A DNA stretch of 64,000 bases from the NCBI GenBank assembly GCA_011390155.1, contig JAABSW010000001.1, positions 308,953-372,952 on the forward strand, given 5' to 3'. Made by a program: the position numbers and the translations under genes. This DNA comes from Clostridiaceae bacterium. GTDB lineage: Bacteria > Bacillota > Clostridia > Peptostreptococcales > Tindalliaceae. Positions 44,184 through 53,208 of this stretch are shown in pieces; within the stretch, counting starts at the first letter, position 1, and each line of letters starts with the position of its first letter. The notes under the pieces are model-generated. The model was not told the DNA's origin, made no database searches, and saw nothing but the letters and a program-made list of their open reading frames with translations.

Positions 44184-44921
44184 ATGGATAAAATTGCGTT
44201 TACAATATTTGGAGTCGACATAGCTTGGTATGGTTTGTTGATTGCCACTGGTATGATACTGGGTGTATTGCTAGCGATCAAAAGGTCTAAAGATATCAGC
44301 ATTAATGAAGAAGTTGTCTATGACATTGCGCTTTGGTCAATTCCTGCAGGTGTCTTAGGTGCAAGAATTTATTATGTCATTTTTAATCTCGATTATTATT
44401 CAGCTGACTGGTCAAGGGTTTTACAATTTAGACAAGGTGGATTGGCAATCCATGGTGGCATTATTGTGGGTTTTATTGTTGGGTATTTAATATGTAAAAA
44501 AAACAATGTAAAGTTTTTAACAATGGCTGATGTTGTTGCTCCAAGCATGATTCTTGGACAGGCAATTGGACGATGGGGTAACTATTTTAATCAGGAAGCC
44601 TACGGAAGACCAACAAATTTGCCTTGGGCAATCACAATTGATGGTGTGAATGTCCATCCTACATTTTTATATGAATCGATATGGAATATTGTTGTGATGA
44701 TCTGGTTAATATATTATACGAAGAGAAAAAAAGCTGAGGGTGAAGTTTTCTTTTTCTATCTTATACTTTACTCATTGGGAAGATTTTTTATCGAAGGATT
44801 GCGAACGGATAGTTTAATGATTGGACCATTTAGAACGGCACAACTTATCTCTCTTTTAATGATTGCTGGAGGAGTTATGGCTATACGTTACTTCAGAATG
44901 AAGAAAACCCATGATAAATAA
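44184..44921 (+). CDS. lgt: Prolipoprotein diacylglyceryl transferase
   Basis: Membrane enzyme that attaches diacylglycerol to lipoprotein cysteine residues. The 245-residue protein has seven hydrophobic helices; GGLAIHGGIIVGF and the Lgt signature IGRWGNYFNQEAYGRP are present. Ribosome binding site GAGGTG eight bases before ATG. It has its own terminator, separating it from the dcw cluster. Confidence 0.95.
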   Translation: MDKIAFTIFGVDIAWYGLLIATGMILGVLLAIKRSKDISINEEVVYDIALWSIPAGVLGARIYYVIFNLDYYSADWSRVLQFRQGGLAIHGGIIVGFIVGYLICKKNNVKFLTMADVVAPSMILGQAIGRWGNYFNQEAYGRPTNLPWAITIDGVNVHPTFLYESIWNIVVMIWLIYYTKRKKAEGEVFFFYLILYSLGRFFIEGLRTDSLMIGPFRTAQLISLLMIAGGVMAIRYFRMKKTHDK

Positions 44922-44954
44922 AGTTGGACAAATAACAACATAAGCATTTTAGCT

Positions 44955-44983
44955 AACACTTCCTTGAGAGGAGGTGTTTTTTT
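44955..44983 (+). terminator. Terminator after lgt
   Basis: Ten-pair stem AACACTTCCT / AGGAGGTGTT (one U-G pair) with a TGAG loop and seven T. Confidence 0.88.
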
Positions 44984-45084
44984 ATGTACTTTTGAAATTT
45001 GAAATATATGTTTGTAGGAACAAATGCCCAAACAAGTGTTAAATGAAACAAAAAACACTTAAGAGCACTGAAATCCGCTAAAAG

Positions 45085-45131
45085 TTGTTGAAAAAACTTA
45101 AAAAGTGGTATAAAGTGGTATAAAGTGGATT
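45085..45131 (+). promoter_or_regulatory. dcw operon promoter with three-repeat MraZ box
   Basis: Three direct repeats AAAGTGG at 45102-45108, 45112-45118 and 45122-45128, each separated by TAT, period exactly ten. This is the MraZ box pattern AAAGTGN with 3-bp spacers known from Mollicutes, and similar to the ten-bp TGGGN repeats of E. coli. TTGTTG (45085-45090), 18-bp spacer and TATAAA (45109-45114) form a promoter whose -10 box lies between repeats, so bound MraZ would block it. Confidence 0.8.
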
Positions 45132-45166
45132 AAATGACCACGCAACTGTGGAAATGGGTGGGAAAA

Positions 45167-45598
45167 ATGTTTATTGGAGAGTATTCCCATACGATCGATA
45201 CAAAGGGTAGACTAAGCATGCCAGCCAGGTTTAGAGGTCTTCTTGGCGCTCATTTTATCGTCACAAAAGGTCTGGACCAATCATTATTTGTTTATCCTGA
45301 GGATGAGTGGAAGATCCTCGAGGAAAAATTAAAAAAATTACCACTGACAAATCAAAACGCAAGGGCTTTTGTAAGGTTTTTCTTTTCAGGCGCTACAGAA
45401 TGCGAACTTGATCAGCAGGGTCGTATCAGAATTCCATTAAATTTAAGGGAACATGCCTCTTTAGAAAAAGAAGTAATCGTTATTGGTGTTGGTACACGCG
45501 TTGAGATATGGAGTCAGGAAGTCTGGTCTAACTATAATAATGATGACAATTTAAGCTATGACGAAATAGCTAATAAAATGCAAGAGTTGGGCATTTAA
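45167..45598 (+). CDS. mraZ: Transcriptional regulator MraZ
   Basis: First gene of the dcw cluster; a ring-forming DNA-binding protein that represses its own operon in known cases. The 143-residue protein has two SpoVT/AbrB-like halves, each with the conserved pattern: [15 protein letters not shown] at about residues 10-24 and [15 protein letters not shown] near residue 83. ATG 45167 lies behind GGGTGGG; an earlier ATG at 45134 overlaps the operator repeats. The MraZ box is 40 bp upstream. Confidence 0.95.
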   Translation: MFIGEYSHTIDTKGRLSMPARFRGLLGAHFIVTKGLDQSLFVYPEDEWKILEEKLKKLPLTNQNARAFVRFFFSGATECELDQQGRIRIPLNLREHASLEKEVIVIGVGTRVEIWSQEVWSNYNNDDNLSYDEIANKMQELGI

Positions 45599-45619
45599 AG
45601 AAACAGAGGGGTTGATTTT

Positions 45620-46561
45620 ATGGTAAGTCAACATATCTCGGTATTGCTTCGAGAATGCATTGACAATTTAAACATTGATCCATCAGGTATATATATCGAT
45701 GGAACCCTGGGTGGGGGAGGACACGCTGGACATATTGGAAAGCGATTGAAGGCCGAAGGTCATCTGATTGGTATTGATCGTGATGAGATTGCCATAACCC
45801 GGGCAAAACAACATCTGGATAGTTTGAATTTGGCATGTGAAGTGTCTTTGATAAGAAACCATTTTTCGAATTTACAGAACATTCTAACTGATCTCGACAT
45901 TGATAAGGTAAATGGTGTTTTATTCGATTTGGGAGTGTCTTCATATCAACTTGATGAAGTGGATCGTGGGTTTAGCTATATGCAGGACGGACCACTGGAC
46001 ATGAGAATGGACAGACGTGAAACACTATCAGCAAAAGATGTGGTCAATACATATTCTGAGGAGGAACTTACATGGTTACTCAGAACATATGGAGAAGAAA
46101 AATGGGCTAAGAGAATTGCTAGTTTTATAGTGAGAGAAAGAAGTAATAATCCAATTGTTTCAAGTGGGCGGTTGGTTGAAATTATCAAAAATGCAATACC
46201 TGCGAAGGCAAGAAAAGACGGGCCCCATCCGGCAAAAAGAACATTTCAGGCAATCAGAATGGAAGTTAATCAAGAGCTTCAACAAATTGAGAGAATGTTA
46301 GAAATTGCAGTAGATGTTTTGCTGCCAAAAGGAAGAATTTGCGTTATTTCATTTCACTCTCTTGAAGATAGACTGGTGAAAAATGCATTCAGGAAAATGA
46401 GTATATCTTGCATATGTCCACCAGAGTTTCCGGTATGCAGATGTGAACATGAGGCATCACTCAAATTGATTACCCGAAAACCTATTATTCCCACGGATCA
46501 GGAAACTGAAGAAAACCCAAGAGCAAGGAGTGCAAAACTAAGGGTTGCAGAAAGAATTTAG
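45620..46561 (+). CDS. rsmH: 16S rRNA (cytosine1402-N4)-methyltransferase RsmH
   Basis: Methylates C1402 in the ribosomal decoding centre. The 313-residue protein opens [13 protein letters not shown] and has [32 protein letters not shown] and [13 protein letters not shown], all family hallmarks. It follows mraZ by 21 bp with GAGGGGTTG as ribosome binding site. Older name mraW. Confidence 0.96.
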   Translation: MVSQHISVLLRECIDNLNIDPSGIYIDGTLGGGGHAGHIGKRLKAEGHLIGIDRDEIAITRAKQHLDSLNLACEVSLIRNHFSNLQNILTDLDIDKVNGVLFDLGVSSYQLDEVDRGFSYMQDGPLDMRMDRRETLSAKDVVNTYSEEELTWLLRTYGEEKWAKRIASFIVRERSNNPIVSSGRLVEIIKNAIPAKARKDGPHPAKRTFQAIRMEVNQELQQIERMLEIAVDVLLPKGRICVISFHSLEDRLVKNAFRKMSISCICPPEFPVCRCEHEASLKLITRKPIIPTDQETEENPRARSAKLRVAERI

Positions 46562-46600
46562 AGTGGTTATGTGATGCTCTGTCAGAGGAGGTGTAAATGG

Positions 46601-47107
46601 ATGTACGCTGCTGAACAGATTAGACAATCACAATATTATGAACAGGAAAAAAAGCTTATAAAACAGAAAACAGAAAATGAAAAGAAACGTTTAAGTACAA
46701 AAAATAGAAGTTATGTTAGAGAAACTTGTGCACTATTTCTATGTGTGATTGCTTTTCTGGGCCTCAATTTGTTCTTATTGAGTCGATATGCAGAAATAAC
46801 ATCCGTTAAACATCAAGTGCTTCAGATGGAAAAATCACTGGAACAGTTACGCAACACGAAGGAAAAGTTAAGTGTTGAAATCGAGAAATCATCTAAACTA
46901 GAATGGATTGAAGGAGAAGCTGTTACGCGTCTCAGTATGAAATATCCTGATAAAAATCAAGTGATTTATATCAGTGTAGATCCAACAAAAGTGGCTTTAA
47001 TAGATGGAGAACTTGAAAAAACATATATAGAGGATGAAAGAAATGGGATACTTCCTAATTCGATTGAAAGGATTTTTCATAAATTCGCCGGGGTACTTCA
47101 GATCTAA
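46601..47107 (+). CDS. ftsL: Septum-associated protein FtsL-like
   Basis: Bitopic membrane protein of 168 residues at the normal dcw position between rsmH and the PBP gene. A charged cytoplasmic segment of about 45 residues is followed by one hydrophobic span (CALFLCVIAFLGLNLFLLS) and a coiled coil (VKHQVLQMEKSLEQLRNTKEKL). Sequence conservation in FtsL is always low; assignment rests on topology and position. ATG 46601 lies seven bases after GAGGAGGTG. It is longer than many FtsL proteins at both ends. Confidence 0.8.
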   Translation: MYAAEQIRQSQYYEQEKKLIKQKTENEKKRLSTKNRSYVRETCALFLCVIAFLGLNLFLLSRYAEITSVKHQVLQMEKSLEQLRNTKEKLSVEIEKSSKLEWIEGEAVTRLSMKYPDKNQVIYISVDPTKVALIDGELEKTYIEDERNGILPNSIERIFHKFAGVLQI

Positions 47108-47139
47108 TCATGTTATACTGTATCTGAGGGGTGGTTTTG

Positions 47140-49308
47140 TTGAATCAAAGAATGGTTAATAGTCGACGACGTATAATGGGTTTACATATTATAACTTCGT
47201 TACTGATACTTGTGTTAGCTTTTCGTCTGGGCTGGCTTCAAATTGTTGAAGGTGAAAAGTATCAATCTATTGCTAACAAACAACATACCAGCGATTTGGT
47301 AGTGCCCTCAAAACGGGGAACAATATATGACCGAAATGGTAAAGAACTGGCCATAACAACTGTTAAAAGCAGGATTTGGGCGAATCCATATTTAATTGAT
47401 TCTCCAGAAAATGCTGCCACTCAAATTTCCCAGGTTTTAAACATGGAAAAAAATGATTTATTGGTAAGGTTAGCGAAAGAAGACACCTCCCTTGTGAGTA
47501 TTGCCAGACGTGTTGACGATGAAACCGTGGCTGCAATTAAAGATTTGGATATTCGAGGGATTTGGTTTGTCGATGATAACGAGAGGGTATATCCTTACGG
47601 AAATTTTGCCTCATATATTCTTGGGCATACTACTGATGATGGATTGGGTATTGCTGGAATTGAACAGAGTTATGAGAAGGAGCTGGCTGGTATTGCAGGT
47701 AGATCGATAGTGAATATCGATGGTGCAAGAAGGCAGCTTCCTTTTAATGTAGAAAAAACATATGAACCCATTGATGGTATAAACCTAATACTCACCGTGG
47801 ATGAGGTTATACAACACTACACAGAAAAAGCCATAACTTCTGCTTGGATAGAACACCAGGCAGAACGTGTGATAGCAATCGTTATGGAGGTTGAAACTGG
47901 GGAAATACTGTCCATGGGAATAAAGCCGGATTATAATCCTAATACGCCTCGTTTGCCATTGGATGAGGCAACAGGTATTTATTGGGATTCGCTGACTCTG
48001 GAAGAGCGCATGAATGAATGGTATGCCATGTGGCGAAATCCGGTGTTTCAGGAGGTATATGAACCAGGATCGGTGTTCAAGGTAATCACTGCTGCAGCTG
48101 CTCTTGAAGAAGGAATTGCAGCGCCTGGCACAAAGTTCCAGTCGACTGGTTCCATTGACGTTGCTGGGACAACGATACGATCATGGCGTTGGTACAATCC
48201 CTTCGGTGAACAAACCTTTTCTGAAGCGGTTCGGAATTCAGATAACCCAGTATTTGTTCAGTTGGCGCAACAAATGGGGAAAAATACCTTGTATAGATAC
48301 ATTGATGGATTAGGAGTAGGTGATGCTACTGGTATTGATTATCCTGGTGAAATTGGCGCGTACATGTATAAACTATCTCAAATAGGCCCGGTTGAATTGG
48401 CAACTATATCCTTTGGACAAAGTATTTCAGTTACTCCGATCCAAATGTTGGTGTCTGCCAACGCTGTTATTAATGATGGTTATGTGGTCAAACCTCATCT
48501 GGTTAAGGAAATGATGTCCGAGTCTGGTACAATGATTAATAAGGTTGAACCTGATCAAATTCGACAAGCAATATCCCCTGAAACTTCGAAACAGATGAGA
48601 GATATTTTAGAATCCGTTGTGTCTGAAGGATCGGGCAGCCAGGCAGGAGTAGCTGGATATCCCATAGGTGGCAAAACTGGCACAGCTCAAAAGGTGGTAA
48701 ATGGAAGATATGAAACAGGCAAATACATAGCTTCTTTTTTCGGTTTCTTCCCAGTAGACGATCCGGAGATTGCCCTGCTTGTTATTATCGACGAACCAAA
48801 GGGTGATAAATACTATGGGGGTGAAATTGCAGCTCCGGTAGCTGGAGATATATTCAGAGAAGTTATCAGATACATGGATTATAAACCGAATTTTCATGAA
48901 AATGAAGATATAAAAAAGAATCAACAGGAAGTCATTGTGCCGGAAATTCGTGAAATGCGACTGGATGAAGCCTATGAAATACTACTGGAAAATCTTCTTA
49001 AAGGGCAACTGGAAACAAAATCCGCATCAGATCACCGTGCCATGATTGTTGATCAATTTCCTAAGCCTGGAACGACTGTACCTGCAAATTCAAATGTGAT
49101 ATTATATACAAGTTATGATGAAAACCTGGCTACTTTGGTGGTTGTTCCAGACCTTGTTGGTAAAACAATTCGAGAGGCAAACACAATTCTCAGTACACAA
49201 GAGCTGGTACTAAAAATTACAGGCAGTGGACTGGCAAAAGAACAAGTTCCTGAAGCAGGGACATTACTGGAGCCTGGATCGCTTGTAAATGTTCACTTTG
49301 GACCATAG
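47140..49308 (+). CDS. spoVD: Penicillin-binding protein with PASTA domains (SpoVD/FtsI type)
   Basis: Class B transpeptidase for septal or spore-cortex peptidoglycan, 722 residues. After an N-terminal anchor helix comes the PBP dimerisation domain (KRGTIYDRNGKELA), then the transpeptidase with Ser311-x-x-Lys314 (PGSVFK), SDN at 367-369 and KTGTA at 512. Two PASTA domains end the protein (VIVPEIREMR and VVVPDLVGKT). Start TTG 47140 lies just after AGGGGTGG; GTG 47131 overlaps it. Whether it serves division or sporulation cannot be decided, as no separate pbpB is seen. Confidence 0.9.
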   Translation: MNQRMVNSRRRIMGLHIITSLLILVLAFRLGWLQIVEGEKYQSIANKQHTSDLVVPSKRGTIYDRNGKELAITTVKSRIWANPYLIDSPENAATQISQVLNMEKNDLLVRLAKEDTSLVSIARRVDDETVAAIKDLDIRGIWFVDDNERVYPYGNFASYILGHTTDDGLGIAGIEQSYEKELAGIAGRSIVNIDGARRQLPFNVEKTYEPIDGINLILTVDEVIQHYTEKAITSAWIEHQAERVIAIVMEVETGEILSMGIKPDYNPNTPRLPLDEATGIYWDSLTLEERMNEWYAMWRNPVFQEVYEPGSVFKVITAAAALEEGIAAPGTKFQSTGSIDVAGTTIRSWRWYNPFGEQTFSEAVRNSDNPVFVQLAQQMGKNTLYRYIDGLGVGDATGIDYPGEIGAYMYKLSQIGPVELATISFGQSISVTPIQMLVSANAVINDGYVVKPHLVKEMMSESGTMINKVEPDQIRQAISPETSKQMRDILESVVSEGSGSQAGVAGYPIGGKTGTAQKVVNGRYETGKYIASFFGFFPVDDPEIALLVIIDEPKGDKYYGGEIAAPVAGDIFREVIRYMDYKPNFHENEDIKKNQQEVIVPEIREMRLDEAYEILLENLLKGQLETKSASDHRAMIVDQFPKPGTTVPANSNVILYTSYDENLATLVVVPDLVGKTIREANTILSTQELVLKITGSGLAKEQVPEAGTLLEPGSLVNVHFGP

Positions 49309-49353
49309 TCAATCGAATGTTTATAAAAAGTAGTTTATATAAGGAGAATTTAA

Positions 49354-50817
49354 ATGAAGCTAATTGATTTATTAAAAAATCAAAATTTTGAACTCATTCA
49401 GGGATCGATGGAGCAAGAAATTACATCGCTGGAATTCGATTCAAGACAAGTTAAAAAGGGAAGTTTATTTTTTTGCATTAAAGGATTTCAAACTGATGGA
49501 CATTTGTATATTAATCAGGCCGTGGAGTTGGGAGCTTCGGCGGTTATCCTGGAAAATGAATCAATAGTGCCACAACACATTACCGTTGTGAAAGTGGACG
49601 ATACCCGAAAATATTTAGCAGCAGCAGCCTCTCTCTTTTTCGGAAATTCATCAGAACAGCTAAAATTAATAGGTATTACAGGAACTAATGGAAAAACAAC
49701 CATTACATATTTACTAAAGGCGATCTTGGGGCAAGCACAAATAAAAAGTGGTTTGATTGGAACCATTAGTAATTATATTGGCGATGTCTCCATTGAAACA
49801 AAAAGAACAACGCCAGAATCAACTGATTTTCAACAAATGCTAAATCGCATGGTGGATGAAAAAGTAAAAGCATGTGTTATGGAAGTTTCGTCGCACTCAC
49901 TAGCTTTGCATAGGGTTGACCACACAACTTTCCATACTGGCGTGTTTACAAATTTAACGGCAGATCACCTTGACTTTCATCCATCAATGGAAGAATACTA
50001 CCAAAGCAAAAAAAAACTGTTTCATATGACAAAGTCCAATGTAATTAATTGTGATGACCCATATGGAAAACGTCTGTTTAATGAATTGACAAATGAAGGA
50101 ATAAATGTTTTGAGCTTCGGAATCGATAATAGCTACGATTTGTATGCTAAAGAGGTCAAATTAAGCAACAGAGGAGTTGCCTTCAGGGTTATTGGCATGG
50201 GAATGGATCATATGATCAAATTAAATATACCTGGACGATTTTCAATTTACAATGCCTTGGCAGCAATAGGAGCAGCAAGATTAGCAGGTATTAATGCTCA
50301 GGTGATAAAAGAAGCATTGGAAAATGTTAATGGTGTTCCAGGAAGACTTGAAAGAATTCAAGAAGTACAGTCTTTTAGTGTTATTGTCGACTATGCCCAT
50401 ACACCAGATGCACTTGAAAATGTATTAAATACAATAAGAAATTTTGCTGAAGGACGTGTAATAACGGTATTCGGTTGCGGTGGAGACCGCGATACGAAGA
50501 AAAGACCGTTGATGGGACAGGTTGTGGGAAAGCTTAGCGACCATACAATAATAACCTCTGATAATCCGCGATCAGAAGAACCTTACAGCATCATAAAGAT
50601 GATTGAAGAGGGAATAAAGACAACGCAGACGGATTATCGTGTTATTGAAAACAGAAGAGAAGCGATTCAACAAGCACTTAATTTTGCCAAACCAAATGAT
50701 GTCATACTCATAGCTGGTAAAGGACATGAAACAACGCAAACTGTTGGTCATGTGACAATGCATTTTGATGATCGTGAAACAGTAAGGGAGCTTGCAAGAG
50801 AGGAAGGAATACAATGA
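49354..50817 (+). CDS. murE: UDP-MurNAc-tripeptide synthetase (meso-diaminopimelate adding)
   Basis: Cytoplasmic Mur ligase that adds the third residue of the peptidoglycan stem. The 487-residue protein has the ATP site GITGTNGKTTITYLL, central-domain histidines and C-terminal DNPR (in ITSDNPRSEEP), the motif of enzymes that add meso-diaminopimelate rather than lysine. Ribosome binding site AAGGAG. Its stop overlaps the murF start by 4 bp. Confidence 0.95.
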   Translation: MKLIDLLKNQNFELIQGSMEQEITSLEFDSRQVKKGSLFFCIKGFQTDGHLYINQAVELGASAVILENESIVPQHITVVKVDDTRKYLAAAASLFFGNSSEQLKLIGITGTNGKTTITYLLKAILGQAQIKSGLIGTISNYIGDVSIETKRTTPESTDFQQMLNRMVDEKVKACVMEVSSHSLALHRVDHTTFHTGVFTNLTADHLDFHPSMEEYYQSKKKLFHMTKSNVINCDDPYGKRLFNELTNEGINVLSFGIDNSYDLYAKEVKLSNRGVAFRVIGMGMDHMIKLNIPGRFSIYNALAAIGAARLAGINAQVIKEALENVNGVPGRLERIQEVQSFSVIVDYAHTPDALENVLNTIRNFAEGRVITVFGCGGDRDTKKRPLMGQVVGKLSDHTIITSDNPRSEEPYSIIKMIEEGIKTTQTDYRVIENRREAIQQALNFAKPNDVILIAGKGHETTQTVGHVTMHFDDRETVRELAREEGIQ

Positions 50818-52208
50818 AACCTGTTTCCATAGAGCAAATATGTGAATGGACAATGGGAGAGGTTGTTAAACATGGCAATGTAGCTGTGATCAAACATATC
50901 GCAATTGATTCTCGAAAAGCCAATGTTGACAGCTTGTTCATTCCCCTGGCCGGAGAAAAACAGGATGGTCATGCATATATTTCTGATGCAGCAAAAAATA
51001 GTTGTAGAGCTTCACTGATACAAAAAGACGTTGAAATACCAGATAATTTACCAGATAATTTATCTTTGATTAGCGTAGATGATTGCTTGGTTTCGTTACA
51101 GAAGATTGCGAAAGGATACCGTGAATTATTTACAATACCTGTGATTGCAGTTACTGGAAGCAATGGAAAAACGACAACTAAGGATATGGTCGCAGGTGTG
51201 TTACAAGTAAAATACCATGTGCTAAAAAATAAAGGAAACTATAACAATCACATCGGTCTCCCTTTGACATTGTTGGAGCTTAACGAAACACATGAATGCA
51301 TGGTGTTGGAAATGGGAATGTCAGGACTTGGGGAAATTAGTCTTTTAAGTTCCATTGCACAGCCAGATATTGCATTCATAACCAATATTGGATGGGCACA
51401 TATCGAGAAGTTAGGCTCTAAAGAGAAAATAGCTGAAGCAAAAATTGAAATTGTCTCAGGTATTAGGAGTCAAGGAACCCTGGTAATAAATGGTGATGAT
51501 GAATATTTAAGTGAAAAAACCTCCCAACTAATAAAAGACTATAACTTTGTTAAAATAGGTGTTTCAGCAGGAAACGAATTAAGGGCATTGGAGATAGAGG
51601 AACATCCAGGCATTGGTTTTTCTTTTAAAACTAACTTGACTGGCGATATGGGTTTTACTGTTAATCATCCTGGTAAGCATCATTTAATTAGTGCCTTGTT
51701 TGCTGTATGGGCAGGAAAGCATTTTAACCTGAATAATGAAGAGATTCTAAAAGGTCTTCTTCAATTTGAACCATCAGGCATGAGAATGGAACACATATCA
51801 TTTGATGGAAGATTACTTATCAATGATGCGTACAATGCTAATCCGGATTCTATGAAAGCAGCGATAGAATCATTAAAAGAACTGTCTGCAGCAAAAAAAG
51901 TAGCTGTGTTAGGCGACATGCTTGAACTTGGGGAATATGGTGAAGTGTGCCACAGGGATTTGGCAGAAAATATAATAGAAGCAAAGATTAATGAAGTGGT
52001 TCTTATGGGCAATTTAACATCATTTACTGCCTCTGAACTGGTAGCGAAGGGGTATCCTGAAAAATACATACATGATGGCCAGAATCCTGAAAGAGCTGCT
52101 AAAATTCTTAAACACATAACCAAGCAGGGAGATGTAATTCTGTTCAAAGGGTCCAGAAGTATGGGCATGGAAAAAATCATACAATTGTTTATGGAAGGAG
52201 AAAATTAA
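50814..52208 (+). CDS. murF: UDP-MurNAc-tripeptide:D-Ala-D-Ala ligase
   Basis: Last cytoplasmic Mur ligase; joins D-alanyl-D-alanine to the stem peptide. The 464-residue protein has VTGSNGKTTTKDM for ATP, MVLEMGMSGLGEI, TNIGWAHIEKLGS, NDAYNANPDSM and VLGDMLELG, which are MurF marks. It overlaps murE by 4 bp (ATGA) and abuts mraY. Ribosome binding site GAGAGGAAGGA lies inside murE. Confidence 0.96.
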   Translation: MKPVSIEQICEWTMGEVVKHGNVAVIKHIAIDSRKANVDSLFIPLAGEKQDGHAYISDAAKNSCRASLIQKDVEIPDNLPDNLSLISVDDCLVSLQKIAKGYRELFTIPVIAVTGSNGKTTTKDMVAGVLQVKYHVLKNKGNYNNHIGLPLTLLELNETHECMVLEMGMSGLGEISLLSSIAQPDIAFITNIGWAHIEKLGSKEKIAEAKIEIVSGIRSQGTLVINGDDEYLSEKTSQLIKDYNFVKIGVSAGNELRALEIEEHPGIGFSFKTNLTGDMGFTVNHPGKHHLISALFAVWAGKHFNLNNEEILKGLLQFEPSGMRMEHISFDGRLLINDAYNANPDSMKAAIESLKELSAAKKVAVLGDMLELGEYGEVCHRDLAENIIEAKINEVVLMGNLTSFTASELVAKGYPEKYIHDGQNPERAAKILKHITKQGDVILFKGSRSMGMEKIIQLFMEGEN

Positions 52209-52209
52209 T

Positions 52210-53172
52210 GTGTTACTCCAACGGTCATTAGTTATTGTTGTCTTGCTGGGCTTTTTTTTGTCAGTGTTGATCGGACCAGTGCTCGTTCCATTACTAATAA
52301 AAATTAAAGCAGGTCAGAGTATTCGAAAAGATGGACCTCAAAATCATTTAATTAAACAAGGGACGCCAACCATGGGAGGTTTTATCTTTATTCTCTCCTC
52401 AATTTCGGCAACGCTTATTGTGACAAGGTTTGACAGATATTTACTTGTTGCATTGTTTAGTTATATAGCATTTGCAGTTATTGGATTGATTGATGATCAT
52501 ATAAAAGTTGTGCTCAAGCAACCATTGGGTTTAAGAGCTTACCAAAAAATAATCATGCAGTTTGCAGCCGCATTAGGTGTTTTAATGTTAGCCAGATACA
52601 GTGGCTTATTACCATTGAATATATATGTGCCATACCTGCGAATTACCCTGGAAGCAGGTTTATGGATATACCCCTTTCTCATATGGGTTATCGTTGGCAC
52701 AGTCAATAGTGTGAATTTAACGGATGGTTTAGATGGTCTTGCTGCCGGTACAATGGTGATCGTAAGCGGTTTTTTCAGCCTGGTCGCTTGGCATCTAGAT
52801 TTTCAGTCAATCGCCTGGTTTTCAGGTGCATTATCAGGATCATGTTTGGGATTTTTGGTATTTAACATACATCCAGCAAGGGTTTTTATGGGAGACACCG
52901 GATCCTTAGCGTTAGGAGGAGCGTTGTCAGCAATTGCCATTTTAACGAACTTGACCTTATTGATTCCTGTTGTGGGCGGAATTTTTTTAGTAGAGGCATT
53001 ATCAGTTATCATGCAGGTGACTATGTTTAAAGCCACAGGAAAGCGCATTTTTAAAATGAGCCCGCTTCACCATCATTTTGAATTGTCGGGATGGTCTGAG
53101 ACAAGTGTCGTCACTATTTTTTGGGGAATTACTTTAATCCTGGCCTTGTTTGGAATACTTGGAATTCCATAA
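52210..53172 (+). CDS. mraY: Phospho-MurNAc-pentapeptide transferase
   Basis: Membrane enzyme that makes lipid I. The 320-residue protein has about ten helices and the conserved KAGQSIRKDGPQNHLIKQGTPTMGG start (split here by convention of the family), the LIDDHIKV and NLTDGLDGLAAG acidic motifs, MGDTGSLALGG and HHHFE near the end. Start GTG 52210 overlaps the murF stop codon context (TAATGTG), with AAGGAG about ten bases upstream. Confidence 0.95.
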   Translation: MLLQRSLVIVVLLGFFLSVLIGPVLVPLLIKIKAGQSIRKDGPQNHLIKQGTPTMGGFIFILSSISATLIVTRFDRYLLVALFSYIAFAVIGLIDDHIKVVLKQPLGLRAYQKIIMQFAAALGVLMLARYSGLLPLNIYVPYLRITLEAGLWIYPFLIWVIVGTVNSVNLTDGLDGLAAGTMVIVSGFFSLVAWHLDFQSIAWFSGALSGSCLGFLVFNIHPARVFMGDTGSLALGGALSAIAILTNLTLLIPVVGGIFLVEALSVIMQVTMFKATGKRIFKMSPLHHHFELSGWSETSVVTIFWGITLILALFGILGIP

Positions 53173-53175
53173 TTC

Positions 53176-53190
53176 TAAACAGTAAACACT
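53176..53190 (+). repeat. Intergenic 15-base motif, copy before murD
   Basis: TAAACAGTAAACACT, 14 of 15 identical to 54588-54602 before the SpoVE gene. A looser version, GAAACAAAAAACACTTAA, occurs at about 45046 upstream of mraZ. Function unknown. Confidence 0.4.
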
Positions 53191-53208
53191 TAAATGGAGG
53201 TAATGTCA

